In this document: one piece after another, positions 22,600-35,350 of the stretch
How the letters are laid out: each line of letters starts with the position of its first letter
Position numbering within the stretch: position 1 is the stretch's first letter
From: Gonocerus acuteangulatus
Taxonomy: Eukaryota; Arthropoda; Insecta; Hemiptera; Coreidae
Reading direction: 5' to 3'
NCBI GenBank assembly: GCA_946811695.1
Contig: OX328132.1
Span: forward strand, 55,218,909-55,282,908
Length of the DNA: 64,000 bases
The notes under the pieces: generated by a model
The model's database searches: none
Told to the model about the DNA's origin: nothing
The model's input: only the letters and a program-made list of their open reading frames with translations
Position numbers and translations under genes: made by a program

Positions 22600-24720
22600 C
22601 TTTTTACTATCATAAGCCTATGGAGGAGTGAGGAGAGTCACCAAAATTGTATAGGCTATAATTTCCTATGAAGACCTCTTTAGTGAAGTTTTGCAAGCAA
22701 TAAATAATTGTGCAGTGCTATTTCTTTTTATACCTTTGGCCTCGTACAACGATAGGAAAGTTTACATTATATACTTCAACTCAGAAAGAGCTTCCATAAA
22801 TAATAAATATGTTTACGTTACGTGAATGTGGTGTCATTATTTTCGGTGGCTTTTCGCGAAACAATTTTTCTATATAATTCATTAACTGGCTAGAGGTTGA
22901 GGAATTTAAATTTCTCCTCAAATATACAAGGGCGCTCTCTATCTTCTTCTGCCGTCTTTTCAATTAAGCAGATCCCCCCCCCCCTCCATTCTCCTCTTTC
23001 CTCAACCTCGATTGGGGCATTTTATTAATAATCCTCTTTTGGCTCAAAATATTAAGCCACCTCGGACAGAACTCCTTTCTTAATCCGTTTCGTTTCTCCA
23101 TTAGTACGGTTGTTTTTTTCCCGGAATTAAGTTAATATAAAAGTCCAGTTTATAGCACATTTTATTTTTTCATTCGTAACACAGTGTAAGCTGAAGAAGA
23201 AGAAGAAAAAAAAATGTTCGACTCCCAGGAACTGCGTGATCTTAGCGTATTTCCGTTTTTAAGCCTATTGTTGTCTGTAAAGCTTAGAGTAGAAGCACCT
23301 AATGTTTTGTCATAATCATTCTTGAAATATGTAAATGCGCGGAATGACTCGGAGTGAAGGACGCCGAATTAAGTTAATCATCAATCATAAATTTAGTTTT
23401 TTAGTATTTAGTCATCAACCTGCGTAAGTTTATTCATTTATCATTAGTCATTAGTCAAATCATCTTTTAATCACAAATCATTAATCAGAAATCATTGATA
23501 TTGAAGAAGTTAGTCATTAGTCATTGAGAAATATGATTGATCAATCGTCAATCGTTACTCACATCCCGATTACTCATTCAATCATTAGTTACAAAAGTAA
23601 TCACTGTTTGCCTTACTCTGGTAAGGTGGTGAATATTTACGGATACAGTAAAAGCCAGACGGCTCTTGAACGACGAACGAATCCACGTGCCCTCTTAACT
23701 ACTCGTTGAACGGGCTTCATACGACGCAGAATTCCGTTGAATATAAAAAGCAAATAGGGGTTTGATGAAAATCGCGCCTAGGCGTTTGATGGAGATTTGT
23801 ATAAAGATCAGTAAGTTGGGAAGAAGCACTTGACAGGAGGTCGATATTTAGGCTTAACAGGGGACTAATAATAAAAACGGAGGATAAAGGAAGGAGGAGG
23901 CCAAGGCTTTAATTGAAAATACGCTCGAGGATGATAGAGAAAGGTAATAGAGAAGTGAAGAGTGTCGTAAAGCGGCTGCCTTGAGATCGCTTCCTTTAAT
24001 ATTTTATGCGAGCTATGAATAAATGCATTCCCCACCCTCGTATCGGGAGGGATATACCCGTGATAAAAAATTATTGATAAATTATGCGGCTTGGCGGCAA
24101 TATGCTTCTTGAAAAATGCTAACTAGGACTGGCTCAGCCCCCACTTTCCCCTTTATTCTTCCAGCCACTGTTCCAAGATATAAATAGTCCATATATTAAA
24201 AAGGAGATCCCTTCTTGAGGAGGGCCTTCAATTGATTTTGCATAGTTGATGACGTTCCTCAGCCCGGTCTCTGGAAACTTTAGCGAATATTCCCGCTGAT
24301 ATTAAACAAGCATTAAGCTCCTTTGTTCAGAGCCCCCCCCCCGCAACGGCCCCTCACGATCGACAACATAATATTCTCTTTGAATTTTAAAAATCGTTTG
24401 GTCCCTCGTCCTAAGTCTAAAAATGAAAAAGAAAACTTTTCTCGTACGGAACTCGTTATAACCAGATTGAATTCTGTATTAAAACAAAGAAAAAATGCGC
24501 TCCGCTAAATAGTAAGCTTTTCCTTCTGTTAATTGAAAAATTTACGGGAAAGAAATTCTTGCCATTCGGAAAACCAATGCAATATTCCGAGATACCTCTT
24601 GAGAATTTCAGAAAAAAAAAATGTTTTTAGCTTGATAAATACATTACATTTTTTCAAACCGTGGCCGTAATACCGTGGGTATAATAAATCTCATGATATC
24701 CTGAACTCATGATTCCCTTA
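22600..24720. other. No gene; HCR fragment and degenerate ATCATTAGTC repeats
   Basis: At 23215-23297 (minus) an HCR 3' end is present: TTCTACTCTAAGCTTTACAG, ACGGAAATACGCTAAGATCA, CGCAGTTCCTGGGAGTCGAA. From 23380 to 23560 the sequence is a degenerate series of TCATTAGTCA/AATCATTAATCA steps. The rest shows nothing I can name. Confidence 0.6.
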
Positions 24721-24726
24721 TACATA

Positions 24727-24912
24727 GGATCTCCCCGTGGTCTTATGGTTTACGTAAAGAATTCTCATGCGGGTGATGTGGGTTCGAGTCCCGCCTGGAT
24801 AATGTTGAAATATTTTATTAATTGGCCTGCTAATAACTCCCGGCAGGTAGCGGGCCCAAATGGCAAAAATTAGGATGTGCTCTAGAAAAAATGATAATAA
24901 ATAAATACATAA
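24727..24912 (+). mobile_element. tRNA-headed SINE
   Basis: Head GGATCTCCCCGTGGTCTTAT, then ATTCTCATGCGGGTGATGTG and a B box GGTTCGAGTCC. The body differs from the 18873 copy (TAATAACTCCCGGCAGGTAG) and ends in (ATAA)n. ATACATA on both sides may be a short target duplication. Confidence 0.78.
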
Positions 24913-26140
24913 AATTACTTGTACATATTCTTATTTAATTTCTTTCTTTTTTAAGAAATTTAAACACACGGACCATTAAAATCCGGACATAATGTTAAAA
25001 GAAAATCCTAAACGCAAAGTTACAGGAAATAGACAAAGAAAAAAAAAGTGAATTAATCAAGGCAAAAAGATAATGTTACTATATATATAATGTACATCAA
25101 TGCGCTGAATCCGAATCTCAGGCCACAAGGATAAAAAAGTCCAAAATTTCCACAAGTATTTTTTTCCTAGGGCCTAGGAACAAGGCTCGGCTGAATAAGA
25201 AGCTATGCATGGGCATTGGAAATGAGGCTTAGTCCCTGAAAACGTTCTGCAAAAAACAAAAAATAAAATACTTTTGGAAATTTTGGACGTTTTCATCCTT
25301 CTGAAGCTCGCAAGTTGTAGGAGTTTCCAACTTGTACAACTAAGTTTGAACGTATATGGCAAAATCTTGATACTCCAAATCGTTCCAACGGTTGACTTGC
25401 AGTACAACGTGTCTAGACACTTAGACACTTTAATCAACTTATCGAGCATTTTCCAATATTTACATAAATCGGTAGAGCAAATACATAGGAAAACAAACTA
25501 GGCCCACTCGCCTTTGAACTATTACTTGTTGATCTTTAGGTTTTGAGATTAACCATTTGAGGTAGTTGACGGAGGGTAGTGGTGAATAAATCAGGTAAGC
25601 TATTTAAAAGATTATGGAAGTTAGCCTCAAACAGCTCTGTTGATTTTAGTCCTATTGGGCTTCATTAAGAAACTTGCTTGTCAACTTGGTCCCATCCCCT
25701 CCCCCCCCCCTCCGCCATCATCCAAACCGCCGTTCGGTATTCCTTTTCGCTTAGTTAATTAGACTATTCGGTTCACCCCATCCCCAATTACACATTTCAA
25801 AACCTCAAGCCCTTCCACAATTTTTCTTTATTAACAATCTTCTTTGATAATCCCATAATTCCTCCCCAACCCCTGGGATCTTCTCTTCCCGAGAGGTGTT
25901 AAAAGACTTTTCGTTCCTTGTTTGTCGGTTGTACAGGATGTAGTCATATGCACTTTCACTGTTCAATCATCAATTCCTATGATCATACTATATGCAGGCG
26001 GTTCGCATATTTCTTTTAACCAACGCCTATCGAAGCCTTATTCACAGACTCAATTTTTTTAATATAAAAAAATAAGTATAGTTTCACAAATAAGAGTTGT
26101 AAACCTGCAAAGCTAAACGTTTATTAAAAGCGATGCGTCT
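24913..26140. other. No recognisable feature
   Basis: The frames at 25174-25501 on both strands have no known motif. Poly-C at 25700-25710. Confidence 0.4.
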
Positions 26141-26610
26141 ACTCAATTAAGGGGTAATACTACCTTGCAACTTTTTTTTGCCATTTTTTTATGGGCTTCA
26201 ATGCTTCCCTAACTAATAAAAAATTATAAACAAGAGTGTTTATGTGGTGGAACAGTTTTTAAATGTGCCGAAAATTCGATTTCTTAACTAAAGTCCCGAT
26301 ACATTTCAAAATGTATTAAAAGCAAAAAACAAATTAAATAGAAAAAAAAAAACATTTTAGTGCATTAAACATTAAAATCGTCTTCAATTTTTAGGATATT
26401 TTCGATTCATTGAATTATAACGAATGAACGATTTTCGACGATTTTTTAAAATAGAAAATGATGATTCTTAAAAATCCTGGGTACATTACTGGATTTTACC
26501 TTCTTTCATCAAAATAATGTTAGTTTTTGGCTCTAGATTAAAAAATGACCCATGAAAAAAGAGGTTTTCCTTTCGTCAAACACAGCGCCAGCCTCAGTCG
26601 TCAGACTGGT
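26140..26610 (-). repeat. Interspersed repeat C, copy 1
   Basis: Aligns in reverse orientation with 44632-45345. Shared blocks include TTAAGGGGTAATAC at the edge, GCCCATAAAAA with GGAAGCATT, GGGACTTTAGTT, AATCTAGAGC-AAAAACTAA and CCTCTTTTTTCA. No coding capacity. TTAAGGGGTAATAC also occurs at the other edge of copy 2, so it may be a terminal inverted repeat at a TTAA site. Confidence 0.7.
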
Positions 26611-26614
26611 ATCT

Positions 26615-28250
26615 CTTATTATACCCACAAAAATAAAACTGGGGTAATAAGAAAGATCCCTAGAACATGTAAATAAAGAATTCTTTCAAAGATTCAAAAA
26701 TTGTACGTGAAAAGTTATAATCTCGTTCAGAAACTTACCTACAAAAAAATGCAGAATAAGTCACGAACTTTTGATGTAAGATCAAAGTGAAGGTATTTTT
26801 CCGTCGTTAAAAAAAAAAAAAAAAAAATTAAATGTTATAAACTAACTCTATACTAGAAGGGGCAAATAACCTAGTAGTAGAGCGTCAAACTCCATATCCT
26901 ATCCTATCTCCTTTAGATTGTAAGCTGTTTACAAAATTCTGGAGATAAAACTACGGGCAAAATTAGAGGAAGAGGTTGTCCGGCCAGGAACAGGCGTGGA
27001 ACAGAAACAGAATACATATCCTTGCAATAAATTTTGAAACGGAAATTTAACCTTGCCTTTCAAGGTCTCAAATCGGCTTTTTGTTCCAAGAGAAGTACTA
27101 TGGAATATCATGATCCAAGTGTTGTGGGGATATATGGGTCTGAATCAGAACTTTTTCCGACAGCACAGAGCGTAAAGCAAAGGTAGGTGCAAGCTGGCAA
27201 TTGCCAATTCAATATGCCCCTTTGTGTATCCTAAAATATCTTGAACAAGGCGTTAAGTATTAGCTTCCAAGTCGCGGGTAGAAAATTGTTAATGAAGGTA
27301 TAATGAATAATTACTCTCTTTTCTGTTTGTCCGTTACTCTTCCGTCGAAGCGAATTGGAATAAATACTGATCCGAAGAATGGAGCCGGTGAGAAGATGGT
27401 CTGTTTGTCCGATGGGAGAGCGGGAGTTTGCATTGATTTGATCATTCGTTTGTAAATCATTAGCCCTAAGGAATATTTGATTGTGCCGAGAAATGTAAAT
27501 TGTAGTATTCAGGGAGGGGGGGGGGATCTGGCTTGAGTAACCCCCCCCACCATCCTCTTTCTTCATATTTCAATACATTAGGGCTGCTATTCCCCCGGCA
27601 TCATTTTTTTTCTTCTGTTTTTTCCATCGTTTTTTGTTATTTCCTTTTTCCGTTTAGCATGACCAATTAGATAAATCGACTCGGTCATTATTTACTAGCT
27701 ACGGAAAGGCAGATGGCAATATTTTCCCTTCCTTGCAAGTTTTATTTTGTTTTTTGTTCATTCCTAAAATCGAAGTTGACAATAAATACTTCTTGTGCGC
27801 CTGTGTAAAACTAGTATCCAACATTCACAATGGTACGTTTTCTGTATATTTATCGATTTTATTAAAAACAAAATTACCAAGGGCTGTAAGGGGAGGGAAA
27901 GATGGTAATACTTATTATTTTTAAGGTATGATGCCTGATTCACAATATCTAGCCCATCAAAAGCCTTTAACGAAATCAGGCCAGATTTACATGGATCTTG
28001 AATCAATTTTGGAGGGTATTGGGCATTCCGCTGTGTATGTGGAGGATCTTCCACATCATTTTCCAACAAGCCTGGTATCTGGGACCCTTTCCGCTGAGAC
28101 TCACTCATCTTTACCTATCTTGCTCTGGGAGCCAGGGAGTATAGCCTTATTCCCATGTTTCTATCCTTATCCTTATTCATCCTCTTTGCCATCTTCCTCA
28201 TGTGCGTGATCGGATTCCGGAAGTATGTTATTTGTTCATTTACTCTCCTG
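26615..28250. other. No recognisable gene
   Basis: A vague tRNA-like remnant at 26857-26892 (GGGGCAAATAACCTAGTAGT then AGAGCGTCAAAC). A G run and a C run at 27516-27550 could pair. The frame at 27928-28209 has no recognised domain. Confidence 0.4.
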
Positions 28251-28254
28251 TTCG

Positions 28255-28352
28255 ACCCGTTGAGGTTATCTGGAAATGCCAACTACAAAATATTATGTTT
28301 CAGAACTCACTGATCTCGAAAGTAATGGGGGCTCAAATTATATATATATATA
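28255..28352 (+). mobile_element. HCR fragment, middle block
   Basis: GGAAATGCCAACTACAAAAT, TATGTTTCAGAACTCACTGA and GGGGGCTCAAATTATATATA align to the block before the (TA)n core in other copies. Confidence 0.6.
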
Positions 28353-28650
28353 CATAGTGTGTTTTCCCTGTTAAATCTTCTATGGCGTTGATTTAATAAG
28401 ATAATTTCTTTCCGAGAGAAGAGAGGAAATACGCTCTGTCGAGCGAAGCTGTTTACTCGTTTTTTTCATCTAATGATAAATAAATCAAATTAAAAAAAAA
28501 AAAACAACAACAAACGAAATAAAAATAAAATGTTTGTGACTTTCAAATGTTCACATTCTGCTTGGCACGATTACCAAACTGTGTATTTACAAATCATACG
28601 AAATATGTAAACAACATGGTGAATTTATCCTACTGCTAACAAAAATGGTA

Positions 28651-28700
28651 GGGTCTCCCCGTGGTCTAGTGTCTAACGCCTTTGATTCTCGGTTCGCACC
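28651..28700 (+). repeat. Truncated tRNA-SINE head
   Basis: GGTCTCCCCGTGGTCTAGTG and AACGCCTTTGATTCTCGGTT match the SINE head. A short deletion removes most of the anticodon arm and no SINE body follows. Confidence 0.7.
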
Positions 28701-29179
28701 TATTTTTGTGTACTACGATAATTTTTATTTTTGCTTTTAATTTATTTGTTAGTGTTTGGATGAGAACCGGTGTGTTCAACGTGGTATGGCCGTTGGCATA
28801 CCACGGTGTTCCGCTAAATGGCATGTGCACCTTACATTATGTTTGTATTAAGTGCATTATGTATATATTATTACCTTTAATTATGTGTATATTAAGTGTG
28901 TATATATGTACATTACATTTTTGTTTATTTATGATTTCCATACGAAGTGATTTCTTACTAAGTATTTGAAGAAGCAAATTGTTCATAACAAAAAAAAAAA
29001 AAAAAATAAATAAAATTTTCTATTGTATCTGTATTTTTTATGCTTAGTATTAGTAAATGATATCATTAAATTCGTGTGATGTTAGTAAAGTCAAGTAAAT
29101 TTCAGTATAGTAAGGATATATAATCCTCAATGAGAGATATATCTACTTTCCTGATTTATACAACAGTAAATATTAAAAA

Positions 29180-30334
29180 GTCCGACTCGCAGGAACTGCG
29201 TCATCTTAGCGCGGTTACGTACGTATCGAAGAAATGGAATAGATTAGCATCACAAATCACAGGAAACTGACAGTAGCCAATTTACAAAGAATCGGATAAT
29301 TCTTAATCTGTATAAGTCAATACAATTATGTACTGAAAACGTACTTACTCTTCGACTACTCCTGAGAAGGCTCTATTCTAAACAACCAAAAATTCGTTGT
29401 CATTTTAAGTACCTTGTTTTACTAGTAAATTCGTTTTACTGTTATAATCGACAGTAAATATGTGCTTCATGTCGAATAAAATTCCATTCTGTCGTGGGGT
29501 AAATCTTTTTATAAAATAAGAAGTTATCGTAACTTCAGTTGGAGGCTATGAGGAAGGTTATATAGATAGGAGAATTCAAAACAAACTATGCATACGTCAT
29601 CATGATTAGCCACAGTCATCTTGATTACAACAGCCACTCCAAACTTATTACCAATACCTTTCTTAGGTATTGGTTTCTTAGCTTATTTTACTACAATACT
29701 AATTTTGCTGATAAATGCAAATTATACCAAAAAAACAACCAATTAAAAAGTGAGATAAACAAAGAGAAAACCCCTTTCGAAACAACAAAACAAACACTTT
29801 TTATGTTTTAAGAGCTTATATCTCTGATTGACTTTGCCCCATCGAATATTTCTTCAGAACCTTTTTTTGTAGAGAATTTAGTAGTAAGCATTCGAATGGT
29901 TCGCTTCCACTATCCACGATTAATAATTTTTTTTTCCGCATACTTCCTTATCTCCAAATATAACCAAAATTTAAAAATCTTAGTTGGAATTAATTTCCAA
30001 TGATGTAGAGAATATTTCAATTGAATGTCGCGAATCTAAGTACCCACAAAAAAATAATGATTTACAAAAACATTGATTCCACTTTTCTCAGAAACGGTTA
30101 CAGATATTGCCTTAAAAATCGTTTCATTCGTTTTCCAATGTTAGGAAACCTATAAAACCAGGGTACCTGCAAGCATATAAACTCAAAAACGTAAGCGTTT
30201 CGATTTTTTTTATCTTCCAGTGGGCAGATTCTGCTGGTGAACGAACTTGACCTTTCAAATTGAACGACAGATTTTTGGACCAAATTTCATCAAAATCGGG
30301 CCATTTTTGAGCTTGCTAGAGAGCGAACAGGCAA

Positions 30335-30383
<49 letters not shown>

Positions 30384-30519
30384 AATCTGAACCACCTATA
30401 TTTTCGTGATCTATGGGGTCTGAAACGAGAAAATTTCCTAGTTGGCACTTCTGGATTGCGTGATGAGGTCAACCTCATAAGCGGGTTCTCCATATGGAGG
30501 TAGGGAGTAACCACGCTAA
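29180..30519 (-). mobile_element. HCR, long copy (1.34 kb) with both ends
   Basis: Minus strand, 5' to 3': TTAGCGTGGTTACTCCCTAC head with hairpin to GGAGAACCCGCTTATGAGGT; block CGTTTCAGACCCCATAGATC; (TA)n at 30339-30380; block CCCGATTTTGATGAAATTTG, GTCAAGTTCGTTCACCAGCA; a further block around CGTTTTTGAGTTTATATGC; module D at 29680-29810 in antisense; and the 3' end GTAACCGCGCTAAGATGACG, CAGTTCCTGCGAGTCGGACT at 29220-29180. No transposase is visible. It abuts a LINE relic at 30540. Confidence 0.8.
29680..29811 (+). repeat. Module D, copy 2 (coding-like, inside HCR)
   Basis: Encodes NTNFADKCKLYQKNNQLKSE then INKEKTPFETTKQTLF, related to the minus-strand peptide of copy 1 at 10590-10750. Next to it, 29650-29674 is a perfect hairpin ACCAATACC-7-GGTATTGGT. 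No known domain. Confidence 0.6.
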
Positions 30520-30539
30520 AAAAGGAAAATATTTTAAAA

Positions 30540-30960
30540 ATAAATAATTTCATGTAATTAAAAGTCAGATATCGATTTATTGTCATAGTCTGTGAAAAAT
30601 GCTTGTATTTTTTAAATATTTGTACATTTTGCCTATATATTTTCGTAGTTTTCTCTGAATAAACATTCACCTAAGATATGGTTTATTGTTAATGGATTGT
30701 TAGATAATTCACATGTCGGTCTGTCCAGTCTCGTCATGAGATGTGACTACATCAGCCGTAAATGGCCTATTCTTAAGCGGCATAAGACATCTTCTCTTAT
30801 CTTCTGCCTTATGCTGGCTGTCCATTCATTTTTTGTCTGTTGTAATGTGCCAAGAACTCTTCGACTTTTATAAATCAGCGTTTGGCTCCTTTCTGTATAT
30901 ATTGCTAAGTTATATAGTGTGAATCCTGGTGATGTAGTTGTCCGGACTAAAAATAAATAT
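30540..30960 (-). pseudogene. LINE ORF2 C-terminal relic (Jockey-group type)
   Basis: On the minus strand the frame reads YKSRRVLGTLQQTKNEWTAS, then REDVLCRLRIGHLRLM, a stop, then RLDRPTCELSNNPLTINHIL, GECLFREN. This matches the classic LINE C-terminal pattern RLRIGHTRLTH...P-C--C--PLTV-HIL--C that follows RNase H or RT in insect LINEs. One Cys of the zinc motif is lost and the frame is broken. Nothing of the RT core remains. The HCR copy at 29180-30519 starts right beside it. Confidence 0.72.
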
Positions 30961-31021
30961 GTATGTCACTTCTACCTTGGATTGACTTGTACCATTTTAA
31001 TATTTATTATGTTGTTTTGAT

Positions 31022-31371
31022 CAGAGATGGACATAATTTTATTTATTAATAAAAATACGAATTTATTCGTACTTCATATATTTGTAAATACGAAAATAAG
31101 TAAATTCTTATTCATAAGTGTGAATACGAATTTATTTGTATTCAAGTATATTAAATATAAAAATACAAATAAAATTGTATTCGCAAATTTTCCTGCAAAT
31201 ACAAATTAAACTATATGAATACAAATTTATTGACATTATAATTTGTGAATACAAAATTTCTTCATACTAAAAATTCGCAAATAAATTTGTTCGCATTAAC
31301 GAAAAGATGATATTACGAAAGTTATTGAAGACGATTTTTTTAGACGCTTAACGTCTAGGTTATCAGCGCCT

Positions 31372-31421
<50 letters not shown>

Positions 31422-31484
31422 GTGGTCTTTGGAATGATAATGAAGGCGGTATTAGGAAGGACACCGGACACCTTCTAATACCAC

Positions 31485-31520
<36 letters not shown>

Positions 31521-31933
31521 TGAATCTAGGCGCTGATAACCTTAAAAACTCACCTTCAATAACTTTCGTAATATCACCTTATGGTTAATACGAATAAATT
31601 TATTTGCGAATTCTTTTGGGAATAAATTTGTATTCACAAATTATAATATAAATAAATTTGCATTCATATATTTTAATGTGATTCTTTTTCGTAATCACTT
31701 GATTTTTTGTGAATATTCACTTTTTTGTGATTATTCACATTTTTTTCTGTGAATTTATTTGTATTTGCAGGCGAATACAATTTTATTTGTATTTTTATAT
31801 TTAATATACGTGAATACAAATAAATTCGTATTCACACTTATGAATACGAATTTATTTATATTCGTATTTACAAATATATAAAGTAGGAATAAATTCGTAT
31901 TTTTATTTATAAATAAAATTATGCCCATCTCTG
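31022..31933. mobile_element. hAT-type foldback/MITE with long inverted arms and 8-bp TSD
   Basis: Left end CAGAGATGGACATAATTTTA at 31022. Right end is the complement, CAGAGATGGGCATAATTTTA, finishing at 31933. Arms run 31022-31375 and 31513-31933 with high similarity (AATACGAATTTATTTGTATT, GATATTACGAAAGTTATTGA, GGTTATCAGCGCCTAGATT). The flanks GTTTTGAT (31014-31021) and GTTTCGAT (31934-31941) match at 7 of 8 bases. A CAGAGATGGGCA-type end plus 8-bp duplication is typical of hAT elements. The centre holds a T run, a (TA)n tract and no coding sequence. Confidence 0.88.
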
Positions 31934-31939
31934 GTTTCG

Positions 31940-32645
31940 ATTTTGAAATTATTTTGATTCTGAAAAGATGATACAAGCTAAAGTGAATATATTTTCCAAA
32001 ATTAAAAATTTCTTGAATGCATTTAATGGACAAATGTCAACATGAATTTACGACTGAATAGAAACGAAGGAAATGTGGAAATCACATTCAAACGATTATC
32101 GCCTAATATATTCTAAAAACCTTTGAGAAACCTATTTCCCCAAATATTCTTGTGCTGAACTCAATGCCAGATTTCGGGGATCCTAAAATTTGAAATTCAA
32201 ATCGTCAGAGGTATTTCCGAGAAGGCGGGGAGGGCCTTCTGTAGGACCCTCGCATTTCCGTTTACGCTCTCCTCCCTTTAAACATAGAAATTTTACATGC
32301 ATAAAAAAAATTCTGCCCCGAGACGTTGCCACGCCGGCCGTTCCACGACATGCAAAGGGCTGACCGTTGGGATCGTCGACTTATCCCTTTCAAATCCACA
32401 ACGAGCCTCAACAAAAAATCATGAAGACTACCAGAAATGTATATCGTCGTTCTTATGGAAATATTGGGGAGATCACATTGTTAAAGTTTAACATTATCAA
32501 ATCCAGCATTTTGGGATCACGATTTACAATGCGATTCTATTATTGTTATAAAAGAAAATGTTATCTCAGCTTATCTATTATTTTTTTAACTATAAAAGGA
32601 ATCTCTGTTATTAATCGAACAATTGAACTGATAATTCTTTAATAG
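31940..32645. other. No recognisable feature
   Basis: No motif-bearing frame or shared repeat. Confidence 0.4.
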
Positions 32646-32649
32646 CTTT

Positions 32650-33000
32650 AGTAGGATGTAGAATGCTGCCAAGATACAATGCTGAAGATTACTTAATGTT
32701 ATTATTATGATGCAGAATGATGTATAGATGTAATACTGGTGTTTGCACAATGTTATTTGTAGGATGTAGAATGCCGCGAAGATACAATACTGAAGATTAC
32801 TTAATGTTATTAGTAGAATGCAGAATGATGTGTAGATGTAATACTGGCGTTTCTACAATGTCATTTGTAGCATTTAGAATGATGTGTTGATACAATTATG
32901 AAGCTTACTAAATATCATTATTAGAATTTAGAAGATATGTATATACAATGCTTACCAAATATCATTATTAGAATGGAGAATGATATGTTTATACCAGGGG
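32650..33000. repeat. About 109-bp imperfect tandem repeat
   Basis: GATGTAGAATGCTGCCAAGA at 32655 and GATGTAGAATGCCGCGAAGA at 32764 start two long units (about 109 bp), each made of two related halves around AGAATG-TGT-TAGATGTAATA. Shorter, more diverged units follow to about 33000. Confidence 0.8.
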
Positions 33001-33243
33001 TCAAATATAATTGTTAACGTTTATTTTTAAAAAATCTTAAATTCTTGATTAAAATACTCAAAACTTTTATTTGAATGGCAAAGTTTCGAGAATCACTCCT
33101 CTTAAAAAAAAAGTAACAAATATAATGCTGCCTGCCGAATGAAAGTTGTATAATTAAATTACCATTCTTAAGGCATGCTAAAAACGGAGATTATTTCCAA
33201 ATTTAATTATGTAATGGGAAAGTCACTGGAGAAAACAACAAAT

Positions 33244-33246
<3 letters not shown>

Positions 33247-33332
<86 letters not shown>
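33247..33332. repeat. Compound (CA)n-(TA)n microsatellite
   Basis: CA units at 33247-33270 pass into TA units to about 33330. Confidence 0.95.
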
Positions 33333-33333
<1 letters not shown>

Positions 33334-33334
33334 A

Positions 33335-34379
33335 CATAAATAGCCGAATTTGTCCCAGCATTATTTTCGAGATCTAGGACTCCTTATTATTTATTGTTGG
33401 TACTTCAACAATACCCGCTCTCAAAACGCTCTCAAAACGTCTATCTAGGAAATAAATTTTTTGCCAGTAGGCCTTAGTCATGTCGTTCTGTATAAACAAA
33501 GATCTGGCGTTGGATCTCTGATCCGAGGATGTTTATACCTTAGCACAATTGGATTGGGTAAGTACAAAGGATCTGTTTGAGATGGAAGGGTTGGTATTAA
33601 GAAGGAGGGTATAGATTAGAAGAAAGGTAAGGGTACCTCCTTTAATCTGAGCCAAGTAAAACAAAGGAATAAGCGAAGCATTGAAAAGCGATCGTGTGGC
33701 CAGGGAACACAAATCCTTCATAAGCAACCCTAGCTTCCCTTTAGCTCCGATTCTCTCATCAGGCATTAAGCTGAGCCTTTGAATGGTGCCTGCAGTTGTG
33801 TACACCTTATTCCAGCAGACTGCTGTATTGATGTCATTGTTAGATATTTGACATAAGGGCTACTATTTGCTCAGAAAGGGGAAAAAAAAATATTCTCTTA
33901 AGGTTATGGCGGTACGCGTTCCTAATTCAAGCTTTCCAAAAGATACAAAGTATGTTAGCTGAATATACATTTTTTATATTTTTAATTTTGTTCTCTATCG
34001 CAAGATCATTTTTGATACCATATTATTTATTTATTTATTTATTTATTTTTTTTGGTGCATCGACTGCTTTGGTCATTGCATGGTTGTTGAAAATAACTTC
34101 ATTTTTAACATACAATGAAGTGGTCTTTATAACTTACTACTGCTCTAACATTTCTGCTGTTCTTACTAAATTCTATTTTAGGGTTTTTCATTAAAAATAA
34201 TACTATTATTTAACCTAATTCTAAACTCTAAAGCTAATGGTAATATGTACAAATTGTTTTAGACCCTTTAAATATATTATTTAATTTATTCAATATATAT
34301 TTTAATTTATTTAATTAATATATATTTTAATTTATTTATTTAATATATATTTAATTTATTTAATATATTATTTAATTAT

Positions 34380-34380
<1 letters not shown>
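33335..34380. other. No recognisable gene
   Basis: From 34260 the sequence is an AT-only imperfect repeat (ATTTAATTTATTTAATATAT). Nothing else recognised. Confidence 0.4.

Positions 34381-34382
<2 letters not shown>

Positions 34383-34430
<48 letters not shown>
34383..34430. repeat. (TA)n microsatellite
   Basis: About 23 TA units. Confidence 0.97.
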
Positions 34431-34431
<1 letters not shown>

Positions 34432-34756
34432 CGATTGACATTATACATAATATATTCTGTATATATTGAGTTAAGAATATTATTTAAATGTAAATATTAA
34501 TATGTAAATAAAATGCATTGTAATGTAAATAAGTAAATATTTGAATGAATATAACTAACTAACTAATAATAATTAACTACTAATAGGGAAATTATTACAA
34601 CTTATTACTATAATAAGTAATAGAATAAAAAATGTAAATAAAAACTGAATAAAAATGTGTAAATGTTTATTGAGGTGTAGTTAGCCGTCAAGGCGTTAAG
34701 CAGTCGGTATTTTGTATCTTATTAATTTAATATCATAAATTTGTATACATAGTCTT

Positions 34757-35350
34757 ATAAATGGACTGATGTTGTCATTTGGTACAAAAATACTTTGTAT
34801 TTTAAAGTTCAAGTTCGTCAATCAGCAGAGTCTGTCCACCGGAATATTGTTTTTGGGCTAAATACGTGCGAAAAAATTGTACCGCTTGCGTTTTTGCGTT
34901 ACTAGGTTACCGATATACGTTTTATTATTAATAAGACTTGATATCTGATAAAACCATTTGCAGGCCATATCTATAACCGTTGTTGAGAAAAACGTAAACG
35001 AACTAGACTTTTGGATGAATTCTTATGTACCTCGAAATCGGTCGGGACATCGTAGTAAATGTAATGTATCTATTCGAAATCTTATTAAATTTCCCACAAA
35101 TGTGGTTCTTGTGATAATTTTGTTTGAGCTATCTTATTTGGATAAAACGGTGCTTAAATAAATCGGCGAGTAATTTCCTCGTAGGGTACTGTCAGTTCCC
35201 TGTTGTGTCGCCGAAGATTTTGCTTCGCTTCGAGATTTTATTTTACATTTTTACATGTGTTTACGTTTATATTCTGTCCTTTACAAATGACATTAGAGAT
35301 AAGAACGGAAACTCGTTCAGATGACTTATTTCCTGCGAGTCGGTCTTTTT
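34757..35350 (+). mobile_element. HCR copy, 3' half
   Basis: Starts in the post-(TA)n block (ACTGATGTTGTCATTTGGTA, AAGTTCAAGTTCGTCAATCA, ACCGCTTGCGTTTTTGCGTT) and ends at the 3' signature AAGAACGGAAACTCGTTCAG, ATGACTTATTTCCTGCGAGT, CGGTC plus T run. GGAAA/TTTCC replaces GGAAC/GTTCC, keeping the pairing. Confidence 0.75.

Noticed and set aside
27510..27555. G-run/C-run pair as a regulatory hairpin
   Set aside because: Homopolymer runs are common here; no further conservation or context.
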